Assembly: GCA_903904685.1 (NCBI GenBank) | Contig: CAIVDS010000012.1 | Span: forward strand, 1 to 56,188 | Source of the DNA: an uncultured Verrucomicrobiota bacterium | GTDB taxonomy: Bacteria > Verrucomicrobiota > Verrucomicrobiia > Opitutales > Opitutaceae | Direction of reading: 5' to 3' | Length of the DNA stretch: 56,188 bases | Part shown: one piece after another, positions 1 through 8,546 of the stretch | How the letters are laid out: every line of letters starts with the position of its first letter | How positions within the stretch are numbered: the stretch's first letter is position 1 | The notes under the pieces: model-generated | Told to the model about the DNA's origin: nothing | Databases searched by the model: none | What the model saw: the letters and a program-made list of their open reading frames with translations, nothing else | Translations under genes and position numbers: made by a program

Positions 1-3
1 AGT

Positions 4-276
4 GTTGGGAATAGTTTTTGTGATGTTTGGAATAGTTAATCGAGAGTTGGGAATAGTTTTTTCGATGTTGGGAATAGTTTTTCCAGTGTTGGGAATAGTT
101 TTTTTGGAGTTGGGAAATGTTGGCGGAGAGTTGGGAATAGTTTTTGCGCAGTCGGGACTCGCCAACGGAGAAAAAGTCTCCGCCAACGGACAGTCGGGAT
201 TCGCCAACGCCCTAAAAAGAATCGCCAGAAGCCCAAACCCATCCACCAACGGGCAGTCGGCTACCGGCCAAACCCA
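4..276. repeat. 21-nt-period tandem repeat array
   Basis: Units start at 4, 25, 46, 67, 88, 109 and 130 and follow the pattern GTTGGGAATAGTTTTT plus five variable bases. From 151 the 21-nt phase continues (151, 172, 193, 214, 235, 256), but the sequence changes to GTCGGGA-TCGCCAACGG-type units and becomes degenerate. The period is exactly seven codons, so both strands stay open: the plus strand reads as LGIVF-type heptads and the minus strand as KLFPTL-type heptads. The array begins at or before the window edge. It could be a minisatellite or the repetitive end of a heptad-repeat protein; I cannot decide which and do not call a gene. Confidence 0.85.
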
Positions 277-601
277 GCCAGTCTGCTCCAAAGACAGCAT
301 CGGACCTCCGCCCCTGATCCTTGAACTTGAACTCACAACTTGAACTGCGCCGCTGCGGTGCCTGATCTGGCCCTGCACGCGCCCGGCCAACGCCGCCGTG
401 CGCGTCGCCTTCAAGCTCCTCGCCAACCACCCCGCCAGGTAACAACGCATAATAACCGGGGCCGCTGGTCGGCAAACTCCGGGCGCCGTGGTTTGGGAAA
501 AATCGTCACAACCGAAAATCTTCCAAGCCACGGCGCCCGTTTTATCTGCGGCATTGCACCCCACTTCCCTGTTTGTTCTGCTCGCGCCGCTTCTGCATCC
601 A
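277..601. other. Non-coding stretch upstream of the MmeI-like gene
   Basis: No convincing gene is seen. The 21-nt phase fades out near 276. A short open stretch from 344 to a TAA at 440-442 reads like a protein tail (FKLLANHPAR) but has no start and only 32 codons, so it is at most a gene remnant. No clear promoter or Shine-Dalgarno site for the gene at 602 was identified. Confidence 0.5.
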
Positions 602-3600
602 ATGACCCCGGCCGAATTCAAGAAAAAGTGGGCGAAATACCAAGGTAAGGAAACCTCCGCCTATCAGGAGCATTTCAACGACCTTTGCGCCCTCCTCGGC
701 CAGAAGTCGCCCGTCGAAGCTGACCCCACCGGCAGCGACTGGTTTTGTTTTCAAAAGCGCGTGGTCAAAGACCTTGAGCTGATCGTCGTTGACGACACCG
801 GCGCGGAGCCTGCCGACGAGGAACGGGGCTTTGCCGACGTATGGCGCAAGAATGGCTTTGCCTGGGAATACAAGGGCAAGAAAAAGAATCTCGATGAAGC
901 CTACCGGCAACTGTTGCGCTACCGAGAATCGTTGTTGAATCCGCCGCTGCTGGTCGTCTGCGATTTCGACCGTTACATCGTCCGCACGAATTTCAACGGC
1001 ACTGTTCAGGAGACGCACGAATTCACCAACGCCGAGATCGACGAGCCGAAGAACCTGCGGGTGCTTCGCGCGCTGTTTGACAATCCCGACGATCTCAAGC
1101 CGAAGCACACCACGGCGGAGGTCACCGAAAAGCTGGCGCGAAAGATCGGCGAGGTCGCCCGCCTGCTGCAAAAACGCGAGAGCGTTGAAATCGCCGACGC
1201 CACCACGCGCAAGCAGGTGAATTTCGCCCAGCGCAAGAATCTCCGCATCGCCCGTTTCCTGAATCGCATCGTGTTTTGCTTCTTCGCGGAAGACAGCGGG
1301 CTTCTGCCGGCGCACCTGTTTACGGAGATCGTCAAAACCGCGCTGGACGACGCGAAGCAATTCGCCGCCGCGTGTGAAACCCTGTTTCACGCCATGTCGA
1401 AAGGCGGGATGTTCGGGCATCACAAGATACGCCATTTCAACGGCCATCTTTTCGAGGAAGCCACGGTTTTCGAGTTGAACGAGGCCGAGCTGGAAATCCT
1501 CGTCGAAGCCGCCGAGGCCGATTGGCAGTTCATCGAGCCGAGCATCATGGGCACGCTGTTTGAACGTGCTCTGGACGAAAACCAGCGCGCCCAGCTTGGC
1601 GCGCACTACACCAGCGAGACGGACATCCGCACTCTGGTCGAGCCGGTCTTGATGGCTCCCTTGCGCCAAGAATGGTCTGCCCTCAAGGGCGAACTCGCGC
1701 CCGCGATCAAGAAGGGCAAGGGCGGCAAGGAGCAGCGCGAGCTGGTCGCCGCGTTCCTGCAAAAACTTTCATCCATCACCGTGCTCGATCCGGCGTGCGG
1801 CAGCGGCAACTTCCTCTACGTCGCGTTGCAACTGCTTTTGGACTTGGAAAAAGAGGTCGTCACCTTGGCCGCGCAGATGGATTTCGATTTCAAGCCGCAG
1901 GTGGACGTGCGGCAGTTGAAGGCCATCGAGATAAATCCCTACGCCTACGAACTCGCGCAGGTGTCGGTGCAGATCGGTTTCCTGCAATGGCGGCGCGACA
2001 ACGGCTTTGACAACGACCGCACGCCCGTCCTTCGCGTGCTCGACGGCTTTGAAAACAAAGACGCGCTCATGCACGAGACGTTCAAGCAGAAGGCCAAGAA
2101 CCTGAAGGATGCCCGCGAGGAAGAACACAGCGGTCAGGATACTCTGTTCAAAGTCTACGTCGAACGCGCCTGGCCGGAATGCGATGTCATCGTAGGCAAT
2201 CCGCCGTTTCTGGGAGGAAGCAAACTGTGGGAGGAACTTGGTCGCGAGTATCAAAAAGAACTATGGCGGATTTATGGAAATCGCGTGCCGGGATTTGCGG
2301 ACTTGTGCTGCTACTGGTTTGAAAAGGCACGGCATCAAATAGAAGAGGGTAAATGCAAGCGTGCCGGCTTGCTGGCAACGCAGGCCATACGCGGCGGAGC
2401 CAACCGCGAAGTGCTGAAACGCATTAAGGAAACCGGAGACATCTTTTTTGCCATCAGTGACCGTGAATGGATTCTTGGGGGTGCCATGGTCCACGTCAGC
2501 ATGGTTGGCTTCGACAACGGAACGGAGGCCATAAGGCAACTCGATCAAAAGAGCGTAACGGCGATCAATCCAAATCTCACGGCGAATACAGACGTAACAA
2601 ACGCCGCAGTGCTACATGCCAACCGCGATTTGAGTTTTATTGGAACTAAAAAGGCAGGGAAATTTGAACTGGTTGATTTAACAGCTCAGGAGTTGCTCAA
2701 AGACCCTAATCCAACCGGCAAACCCAATTCAGATGTTATCCGGCCTTGGCTGGATGGTTCTGCCGTCGCGAAGCGAAATAATTTCGAATGGATTATTGAT
2801 TGTGGGTTAGACATGTCACTCGACATTTTTACGGGCTACGTTCGCCCCCACCAACGCGTATTTGAGTTGGTCAAGCCAGCGCGTGATGAGAATAACCGAA
2901 AGCTCTATCGCGATAAATGGTGGCTTCATGCGGAGACTCGCCCAGGGCTCCGTCGCAATTGCCTTTCCCAAGTGCGCTATCTAGCGACCGTGCGTCATTC
3001 AAAGCACCGCATTTTTGTTTGGGCCGACGGCATTTTTATTCCCGATGACGGCGTGTTCGCCTTTGCGCGCCAGGACGATTTCTTTTTGGGCGTTTTGCAT
3101 TCTCGATCACATGAAGTATGGGCGAGAGCGCAAGGCACACAAGTTAGGGAGAAGGAATCAGGATTTCGTTATACACCGAATACCTGCTTTGAAACTTTTC
3201 CGTTTCCGTTTACCGACGACTTATCAGTGCCACCGTTGCCAGAAAAGAAGCCGGTAACTGTTTCAGGTTGGGAGGGCACGATTGAAAACCGTTTCCTGAC
3301 CGTGCGTGAAGATCCAGCCGCGTATAACGCTGGCGGGGTGAATCGTAAATTAACCGTGGCGGAGCATCGCGTTGCGATTGCCGCCGCCGCCAAAGAGTTG
3401 AACGCGCTGCGCGAACGCTGGTTGAATCCCCCCGAATGGACGGTGGAAACGGTTCTTGAATTCCCCGGCTCTATTAATGGTGCATGGTCGCGCTATGTCG
3501 TGAATCCGGACAAACACGGTGTCGGCACGGTGCGTTATCCGCGTCTTGAGCCCAAGGACGCCGATTGCGCCGCCAAACTGAAAAAGCGCACGCTTACCAA

Positions 3601-3832
3601 TCTTTACAACGAGTGTCCGGCATGGCTCGACCTCGCGCACAAGAAACTGGATGCCGCCGTGGCAGCCGCCTATGGCTGGCCCGACAACCTCGGCGACGAG
3701 GAGATTCTTTCACGGCTGCTCGCCCTCAATTTATTGCGGGCAAAGGAAGAGGCGGAAGCCGCCTCCGTTGAAAACAAGAAGACAGGCCCAAAGAAAACCC
3801 AGCGTCAAAAGCACGCCGACGAGCTGGTGTGA
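602..3832 (+). CDS. MmeI-type (type IIL/IIG) restriction-modification enzyme
   Basis: This 1076-residue single polypeptide probably combines a DNA endonuclease with an N6-adenine methyltransferase and sequence-recognition domain. Near the N-terminus, D79, E89 and K91 form a D-x9-ExK nuclease motif within FADVWRKNGFAWEYKGK. Methyltransferase motif I (LDPACGSGNFLYVAL) lies near residue 395 and motif IV (GNPPF) near 532; NPPF is typical of adenine-N6 enzymes. A helical linker lies between nuclease and methyltransferase, and the last 400 residues match the expected target-recognition and C-terminal regions. Family members are usually about 900-1100 residues, so this one is full length. The ATG at 602 is chosen because the upstream 38 codons have no family-like sequence. 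No separate methylase, specificity subunit or control gene is adjacent. BREX PglX and other large DNA methylases are related alternatives, but the nuclease motif favours MmeI. Confidence 0.85.
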   Translation: MTPAEFKKKWAKYQGKETSAYQEHFNDLCALLGQKSPVEADPTGSDWFCFQKRVVKDLELIVVDDTGAEPADEERGFADVWRKNGFAWEYKGKKKNLDEAYRQLLRYRESLLNPPLLVVCDFDRYIVRTNFNGTVQETHEFTNAEIDEPKNLRVLRALFDNPDDLKPKHTTAEVTEKLARKIGEVARLLQKRESVEIADATTRKQVNFAQRKNLRIARFLNRIVFCFFAEDSGLLPAHLFTEIVKTALDDAKQFAAACETLFHAMSKGGMFGHHKIRHFNGHLFEEATVFELNEAELEILVEAAEADWQFIEPSIMGTLFERALDENQRAQLGAHYTSETDIRTLVEPVLMAPLRQEWSALKGELAPAIKKGKGGKEQRELVAAFLQKLSSITVLDPACGSGNFLYVALQLLLDLEKEVVTLAAQMDFDFKPQVDVRQLKAIEINPYAYELAQVSVQIGFLQWRRDNGFDNDRTPVLRVLDGFENKDALMHETFKQKAKNLKDAREEEHSGQDTLFKVYVERAWPECDVIVGNPPFLGGSKLWEELGREYQKELWRIYGNRVPGFADLCCYWFEKARHQIEEGKCKRAGLLATQAIRGGANREVLKRIKETGDIFFAISDREWILGGAMVHVSMVGFDNGTEAIRQLDQKSVTAINPNLTANTDVTNAAVLHANRDLSFIGTKKAGKFELVDLTAQELLKDPNPTGKPNSDVIRPWLDGSAVAKRNNFEWIIDCGLDMSLDIFTGYVRPHQRVFELVKPARDENNRKLYRDKWWLHAETRPGLRRNCLSQVRYLATVRHSKHRIFVWADGIFIPDDGVFAFARQDDFFLGVLHSRSHEVWARAQGTQVREKESGFRYTPNTCFETFPFPFTDDLSVPPLPEKKPVTVSGWEGTIENRFLTVREDPAAYNAGGVNRKLTVAEHRVAIAAAAKELNALRERWLNPPEWTVETVLEFPGSINGAWSRYVVNPDKHGVGTVRYPRLEPKDADCAAKLKKRTLTNLYNECPAWLDLAHKKLDAAVAAAYGWPDNLGDEEILSRLLALNLLRAKEEAEAASVENKKTGPKKTQRQKHADELV

Positions 3833-3965
3833 TTCCCTTCGAAGCCCGCCACAAAGCCAGCGTGCGGCGGCCCATTATTGGGATCGGGCAGGCATCCATC
3901 GCCCTGAAGTCGGCCAAAGAGAACGCGAACCTTTTCAGCGATTCCGGCGCAACCGCCATCGCCGA

Positions 3966-5060
3966 TCAAAACCCGTTGATGGTCGCGATCACGTGATCGA
4001 CCTGCGCATCGGTCAGCTCGGGGAAGATCGGCAGGCTCAGGCAGGTCGCCGCCGCCTTTTCCGCCACCGGCAGGGAACCCGCCTCATAGCCGAGGGCCGC
4101 AAAACACGCCTGCCGGTGCAGCGGCACGGGATAGATGAGGTCGGTGCCGATCTCGTGCCTCGCGAGATGTTCGCGCAGCGCGTTGCGGCGCGGATGGCGT
4201 AGGGTGAACTGGTGGTAAACGCTCGCGCCGCCGTCCGCCGTCGCGGGCAGGATCACGTCGGCGAGCCGGATGCCCGCCAGATACCGCGCGGCGACGGCCT
4301 GGCGGCGGGCCGTCCATGTCGCGAGGTGGGGCAGCTTCACGTTGAGCAGCGCGCCTTGGAAACCGTCCATGCGGAAATTGAAGCCCACCTGGTCGTGATA
4401 GTAGCGGCGGCCCATGCCATGCACGCGCAGGAGCCGGGCGCGGTCGAAGTGCGCGTCATGCCGGGAAACAAGCGCGCCGCCTTCGCCGCAGCCGCCAAGG
4501 TTCTTCGTCGGGTAGAAGCTGAACGTACCGATGTCGCCGAGCAGACCGACGGGCGTGTCCCGGTATTTGGCCGCGACGGCCTGGGCGCAGTCCTCGACCA
4601 CGAAGAGATTGTGTCTCCTCGCGATGGCAAGCAGCGCGTCCATCGGCGCAGGTTGGCCGAAGAGATGGACGATCACGATGCCCTTGGTCTTCGGAGTGAT
4701 GGCGGCCTCGACCGCCGCCGGATCGAGGTTGAACGTCCCGGCGTCGATATCGACAAACCGGGGCGTCGCGCCCACATAGCTCACGCCCCACGCCGAAGAG
4801 ATGAAGGTGAAGGCCGGCACGATCACCTCGTCGCCGGGTCCCCAGCCAGCGATGACGGCGGCGAGATGGAGAGGCGAGGTGCCGCTGTTCAGACCGAGGG
4901 TGCGCGGATAGCCGAGGGTCTTGGAGAAATTGGCCTCGAACTCGTCCACGTCCTTGCCGAGACAGAAGCGGGTGGCGTCGTAGGTCGCCGCGAGCGCGGC
5001 GAGCGCCTGCCCGCGAAGGGCCTGGTGCTGAAGCGAAAGATCGAGGAACGGGACTTTCAT
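3966..5060 (-). CDS. DegT/DnrJ/EryC1/StrS-family aminotransferase
   Basis: A 364-residue PLP-dependent sugar aminotransferase, the usual length for the family. These enzymes transfer an amino group to a nucleotide-linked keto-sugar, which feeds surface polysaccharide or O-antigen synthesis. K186 in FYPTKNLGG is the Schiff-base lysine, D157 in VVEDCAQA contacts the PLP ring nitrogen, and LNSGTSPLHLA near residue 57 is the phosphate/substrate loop. The start MKVPFLDL is the typical family beginning; the 66 open codons upstream have no homology-like character. No other nucleotide-sugar gene is next to it, so the substrate cannot be named. It lies downstream of the large secreted protein gene on the same strand, separated by 158 nt that carry two hairpins, so it may be transcribed separately. 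Confidence 0.92.
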   Translation of the reverse strand: MKVPFLDLSLQHQALRGQALAALAATYDATRFCLGKDVDEFEANFSKTLGYPRTLGLNSGTSPLHLAAVIAGWGPGDEVIVPAFTFISSAWGVSYVGATPRFVDIDAGTFNLDPAAVEAAITPKTKGIVIVHLFGQPAPMDALLAIARRHNLFVVEDCAQAVAAKYRDTPVGLLGDIGTFSFYPTKNLGGCGEGGALVSRHDAHFDRARLLRVHGMGRRYYHDQVGFNFRMDGFQGALLNVKLPHLATWTARRQAVAARYLAGIRLADVILPATADGGASVYHQFTLRHPRRNALREHLARHEIGTDLIYPVPLHRQACFAALGYEAGSLPVAEKAAATCLSLPIFPELTDAQVDHVIATINGF

Positions 5061-5120
5061 GGGTGGGGAACACCAAAACCGACAACCCCGCGAAAACCAA
5101 ACCTGTTTTGAACCCGGCGC

Positions 5121-5150
5121 GCCTATTTTTCCCCAGCGGGGAAAATAGGC
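5121..5150. repeat. Inverted repeat in the intergenic region
   Basis: GCCTATTTTTCCCC and GGGGAAAATAGGC flank a 3-nt loop. The stem pairs fully except for one extra T. It could act as a transcript end between the secreted-protein gene and the aminotransferase gene, or be a small dispersed repeat. There is no adjoining T-run beyond the stem itself. Confidence 0.5.
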
Positions 5151-5163
5151 CGTCTCCCGCGAG

Positions 5164-5187
5164 GCTCCGCCGGTCGCCCGGCGGAGC
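5164..5187 (-). terminator. Candidate hairpin after the secreted NHL/CBM9-like gene
   Basis: GCTCCGCCGG and CCGGCGGAGC form a perfect 10-bp GC-rich stem with a TCGC loop. It lies about 31 nt past the stop codon of the minus-strand gene ending at 5219. No U-tract follows on the minus strand, so intrinsic termination is uncertain; transcript stabilisation is an alternative. Confidence 0.45.
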
Positions 5188-5218
5188 GGCGGAGAGGAGG
5201 GATCATGCGCCGCCGCCG

Positions 5219-8200
5219 CTATTTCGCCGGAACCGCGCCGATCTTGGCCCGGCCCCACAGATTGGGGTAGAACTGGCCTTCGGTCGGGAGGTCCATGACC
5301 ATGTGCGTCTTTTGATCGTCCTGGTGCCAGTAGAGGCGCGACGCGCGGTCGTTGCCCGCGTCGTTCGAAAAGATCACACCGGCATCGAAGGCGATGAAAT
5401 GATCCTGCGCGGCCTGCCCCTGCCCTGCGGAGGGAGAGAGGCCGAGTTCGGAAAGCGCCTCAAGGGGGATATTGGCCTCGACGGTGTAACCCGCGCCGTT
5501 GGGCCAGCGATAGAAGTTGCAGAGTCCCGCGCCGGTGACGGCGTCCTTGCCCGCGACGGTCGTAACGCTGTCAGCCACCGCGCTGCCGACGGGAGAGGCG
5601 AACTCGAACGGATGTTTTTCCGCGCCCGCGGCCACTTTCATCCGGGTGAGGACGATGACGCCGTTGCACGCGCCGGGCGTCTCGGTGGGATAAAGCAGGA
5701 CGCGCACATCGCCCACGCCCGCGACGGGACGTTTCGGGCCCGCGCCGGCATCGACTCCAAAATAGAGATCGAGGGCGTCGCCGTGAATAAAGGCCATCTC
5801 GGGCTCCTGCGCGGAGTTTCTCGCGGGGCTGCCGTCGACGATATGCGCGCCGATCCAGAGATACCGGTCGTCGTGGCGAACATAGACGCGGCCCTTCAGC
5901 ACGCCGTCCTCGACCAGGGGAAGCTCGGACGCCATGCGCCACTCGGGCTCGTTGAGAAAGCCGTCGGCGCCGTAGTCGTTGGCGGTTTTTTCACGGGGCG
6001 GCTTGGTGGCGGCAATCACATAGGTGTCGGACGCAGGCGGAATGTCGGGCGTGGCAAGTTTCACCGTGCCCTGCATCCGCTGGAATGTCTCGAAACCGCT
6101 GAGATGCCAGATGCGCGAATCTTCGGTGCTGCCCGCGAAAAGATACGATTCGCGGGTGGCCGGATCCTGGGCGACAAGGCCCATGACGTTTTCAACGCAG
6201 AGAGAATTCGGGGTCAGCGGGCGTCCATTGTCGAGGAGGGCGGCAACGTAGAGGCCGTCGTCGGTATAGGCGTGGAACTGCGCCTCGACATCCGTCAGGA
6301 AGACGACACCTTTCTCGAGGCCCGCGACACGCATGAACATGACCACATCGGCGGGATTGGCCAACGTGCGAGTCTGCGAATGGACGCCGGCCTGCCACTG
6401 CATCCTCCCGTCCGGGCCGAACTTGACCAGACGATTCCAGTTGGCGCGGTCCCATGCGCTGGTGCAGCCCTGGCGACCGCCGTTGTAGGCGGTGAAGAAA
6501 CCGCCGTCCGCCGCGGGAACCGAGCCGTGCGTGGCATAAATCATCTGATCCGCCCAGCCGTCGGGGCCGCGGGCGGTCTGTTGGGTCAGGGGGGTGATCG
6601 CGTTGAAATCGTAAACCGGCAGACCCTGCGCCGTGATGCGGGAAGGCGTGAGGCGCGCCACGTCGTTGCCGAACACGCCGGTCAGCACGAAGGTCGCGGG
6701 ATCGAACCGGCCGAAGCCGAGGTTCAAGTTGGACAAGCGGGTCTGGGCTTTGAGCTTGTCTAGGGGGAGACTCGCGGTCTCGCCCTCGTCGGTCTGGCCG
6801 TTGCCATTGAGATCGGTCCAGAGCTCCGCTTTTTTATCGGGACCCTTGTCGAGGGTGCGGAACTCCACGGCGGGAAGCCATGCGCCCGATTTCGCATCCA
6901 GCACGAACAGCGTCCCATGATCGCCGTAGAGGAATTTGCGCCCGTGACTTTCGAAAACATAGGCCTGGCCCTTGGAGATTTTCGTTTGCGACCAGGCGAC
7001 CGGATACCAGGTCTTTTTCTTCAGATCGACGTCGCACTGGATGACGCCCTCGGTGGACGACTGATAATAAACCTCGCCGAAGTTGTTCAGGTTGGGCCAG
7101 CAACTCCGCTGGGGACCCTCGGGGCCGAACCATTCGCGGGCGAGTTTGCCGTCGGCGGACCAGCGGCTGATGCGGCGCAGCGGGCTGTCTTCGGTAACGT
7201 AGATGTTGCCATCGAGACCTTTGGCGATGCCGCGCGGGTTGTAGAAACTCAGGTGGTCGATCTTCCCCTCGGGATTCATGCCGCCGGCCGCGCCGAACGC
7301 CTTCAGAAGCTTTCCATCGAGGGAGAACTGCTTGACTTGATTCGACCGGCCCTGATCGGTGATCCAGAGGCTCCTGCCATCCGTGCCGAGGGCGATGCCC
7401 CAGGGATTGTCGAGATTTTGAGCGAGGAAGGGCTGCACGCTGCGGTCGGCGAGCTTGATCGCCGTGATTTTGCCGGTCTGCGCAACGAGCAGGCGTCCGT
7501 CGGGAAGAAAAAGCAGGCCGTGCGGATCTTGGATGGCCAAATCGGGCAATGCCTCGCCGGTCGTTTTAAAGAGGGCGATCTTGTTCAGCGCCGGAAAGCT
7601 TGCGACGACATAGTGCTCGTTTGCGGCGATGGCTTTTGCGTCGTCATTAAATAGCCAGCGCGTGGCCTCGAAAATCTTGCGCGCAGCCGGGTCCTGCGGC
7701 GGTTTCTGGTCGCGAAGAGGCAATGGCTCCGGCTGGATGCGCAGCTTCCCGCCGGAAACTTGGGCGTTTTTCACGTCCCACTTCGTGAATTTCCCGGTCT
7801 GCACATCGTATTTTTCCAAGAAGCTGCCGAGATTACTGTCCTCGAGACGGTAAAGCGTATTGCCCACGATCACACTGTCCCAATTGCGCCCCCACCCCTG
7901 CGAGTTATCTATCTTGTAGATGGCCTTGCCGTCGTAGTCGGTGTGCGCGAAGACGGCGTTGCCCTCCTGCGTCATCCACGTGAGGTAAAGCCCGGTGGCA
8001 TCCGCCTGCACCGACATGGGATTGCCATGACAGGCGCCCCAGCTTCCCTTGTTGTCGTCGGTCCGATAGGGCGGCTGGCCGGAATTTCCCACGGAGAGCA
8101 CATACTCGGCCTTCAGGCCCGTGTGATGGAGAAGTTTCCACGAATAGGTGCCGGGAGGTTGCGGGCGGCCAAACTGATCGTTGCCGTCCCAATGCACGGT

Positions 8201-8395
8201 GTGGGCGCCCGGTTGCTCTTCGTCGGCGCGGAGGAGTTCCCGGACGATCCAGCCTTTTTCGTCGAGGACGTTCAAACTGACCTTGGCGGCGCGCGGCAGG
8301 GTGAAAGTTATATCGCCTCCCGCGGCGGATGTTGCGGCGGAGAGGAAAGACGGCATCAAAAACAAGCCGACAAGCGTAAGCGGAAAGGATTTCAT
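5219..8395 (-). CDS. Large secreted protein: FlgD-like, NHL propeller, CBM9-like domain
   Basis: A 1058-residue exported protein of unknown role. The start MKSFPLTLVGLFLMPSFLSA gives a clear signal peptide, so ATG at 8395 is preferred to the frame opening at 8419. After the signal comes a FlgD/Ig-like segment ending in HWDGNDQFGRPQPPGTYSWK, typical of a C-terminal-tail-like sandwich. The middle has NHL-type propeller strands (DNPWGIALGTDG, NPRGIAKGLDGNIYVTED). A Ca-binding-like loop, DLNGNGQTDEGE, sits near residue 535. The last 230 residues resemble a family 9 carbohydrate-binding/DOMON fold (DGFLNEPEWRMA, DRYLWIGAHIVDGS, GDALDLYFG). The layout suggests binding or turnover of a polysaccharide at the cell surface, but no catalytic residues are obvious. 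Downstream hairpins separate it from the aminotransferase gene. Confidence 0.75.
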   Translation of the reverse strand: MKSFPLTLVGLFLMPSFLSAATSAAGGDITFTLPRAAKVSLNVLDEKGWIVRELLRADEEQPGAHTVHWDGNDQFGRPQPPGTYSWKLLHHTGLKAEYVLSVGNSGQPPYRTDDNKGSWGACHGNPMSVQADATGLYLTWMTQEGNAVFAHTDYDGKAIYKIDNSQGWGRNWDSVIVGNTLYRLEDSNLGSFLEKYDVQTGKFTKWDVKNAQVSGGKLRIQPEPLPLRDQKPPQDPAARKIFEATRWLFNDDAKAIAANEHYVVASFPALNKIALFKTTGEALPDLAIQDPHGLLFLPDGRLLVAQTGKITAIKLADRSVQPFLAQNLDNPWGIALGTDGRSLWITDQGRSNQVKQFSLDGKLLKAFGAAGGMNPEGKIDHLSFYNPRGIAKGLDGNIYVTEDSPLRRISRWSADGKLAREWFGPEGPQRSCWPNLNNFGEVYYQSSTEGVIQCDVDLKKKTWYPVAWSQTKISKGQAYVFESHGRKFLYGDHGTLFVLDAKSGAWLPAVEFRTLDKGPDKKAELWTDLNGNGQTDEGETASLPLDKLKAQTRLSNLNLGFGRFDPATFVLTGVFGNDVARLTPSRITAQGLPVYDFNAITPLTQQTARGPDGWADQMIYATHGSVPAADGGFFTAYNGGRQGCTSAWDRANWNRLVKFGPDGRMQWQAGVHSQTRTLANPADVVMFMRVAGLEKGVVFLTDVEAQFHAYTDDGLYVAALLDNGRPLTPNSLCVENVMGLVAQDPATRESYLFAGSTEDSRIWHLSGFETFQRMQGTVKLATPDIPPASDTYVIAATKPPREKTANDYGADGFLNEPEWRMASELPLVEDGVLKGRVYVRHDDRYLWIGAHIVDGSPARNSAQEPEMAFIHGDALDLYFGVDAGAGPKRPVAGVGDVRVLLYPTETPGACNGVIVLTRMKVAAGAEKHPFEFASPVGSAVADSVTTVAGKDAVTGAGLCNFYRWPNGAGYTVEANIPLEALSELGLSPSAGQGQAAQDHFIAFDAGVIFSNDAGNDRASRLYWHQDDQKTHMVMDLPTEGQFYPNLWGRAKIGAVPAK

Positions 8396-8510
8396 GGGGG
8401 TAAGGGCAAAACCTGGCACAGGAGGGATAAACCGGCCTTATCCATGCGGCACAAGAATCAAAGCGTCAGCCCGGCTCCCGGCCCGGTGATTCGCGGAGGA
8501 AGATCAACAA

Positions 8511-8539
8511 GGTTGCGATCCGTTCATTTGACCGCAACC
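8511..8539 (-). terminator. Weak hairpin after the PIN/TRAM gene
   Basis: GGTTGCG (8511-8517) pairs with CGCAACC (8533-8539), with further partial pairing inside the 15-nt interval. It begins 8 nt past the minus-strand stop at 8547 and is followed on that strand by a mildly T-rich stretch. Weak candidate terminator. Confidence 0.4.
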
Positions 8540-8546
8540 CGGGAGA

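Noticed and set aside
4-276. CRISPR array
   Set aside because: The 21-nt units are contiguous, with no unique spacers of 30 nt or so between them and no cas genes.
344-442. Protein-tail-like stretch ending FKLLANHPAR
   Set aside because: Only 32 codons, no start codon and no upstream continuation; noted as a possible remnant but not called.
542-1762. Long minus-strand open frame opposite the MmeI-like gene
   Set aside because: Antisense to a well-supported family member; composition is the mirror of high-GC coding sequence and no domain is seen.
5063-6763. 566-codon plus-strand frame opposite the secreted-protein gene
   Set aside because: Mirror of the NHL/CBM9-like gene; low-complexity Arg/Gly/Val-rich sequence without motifs.
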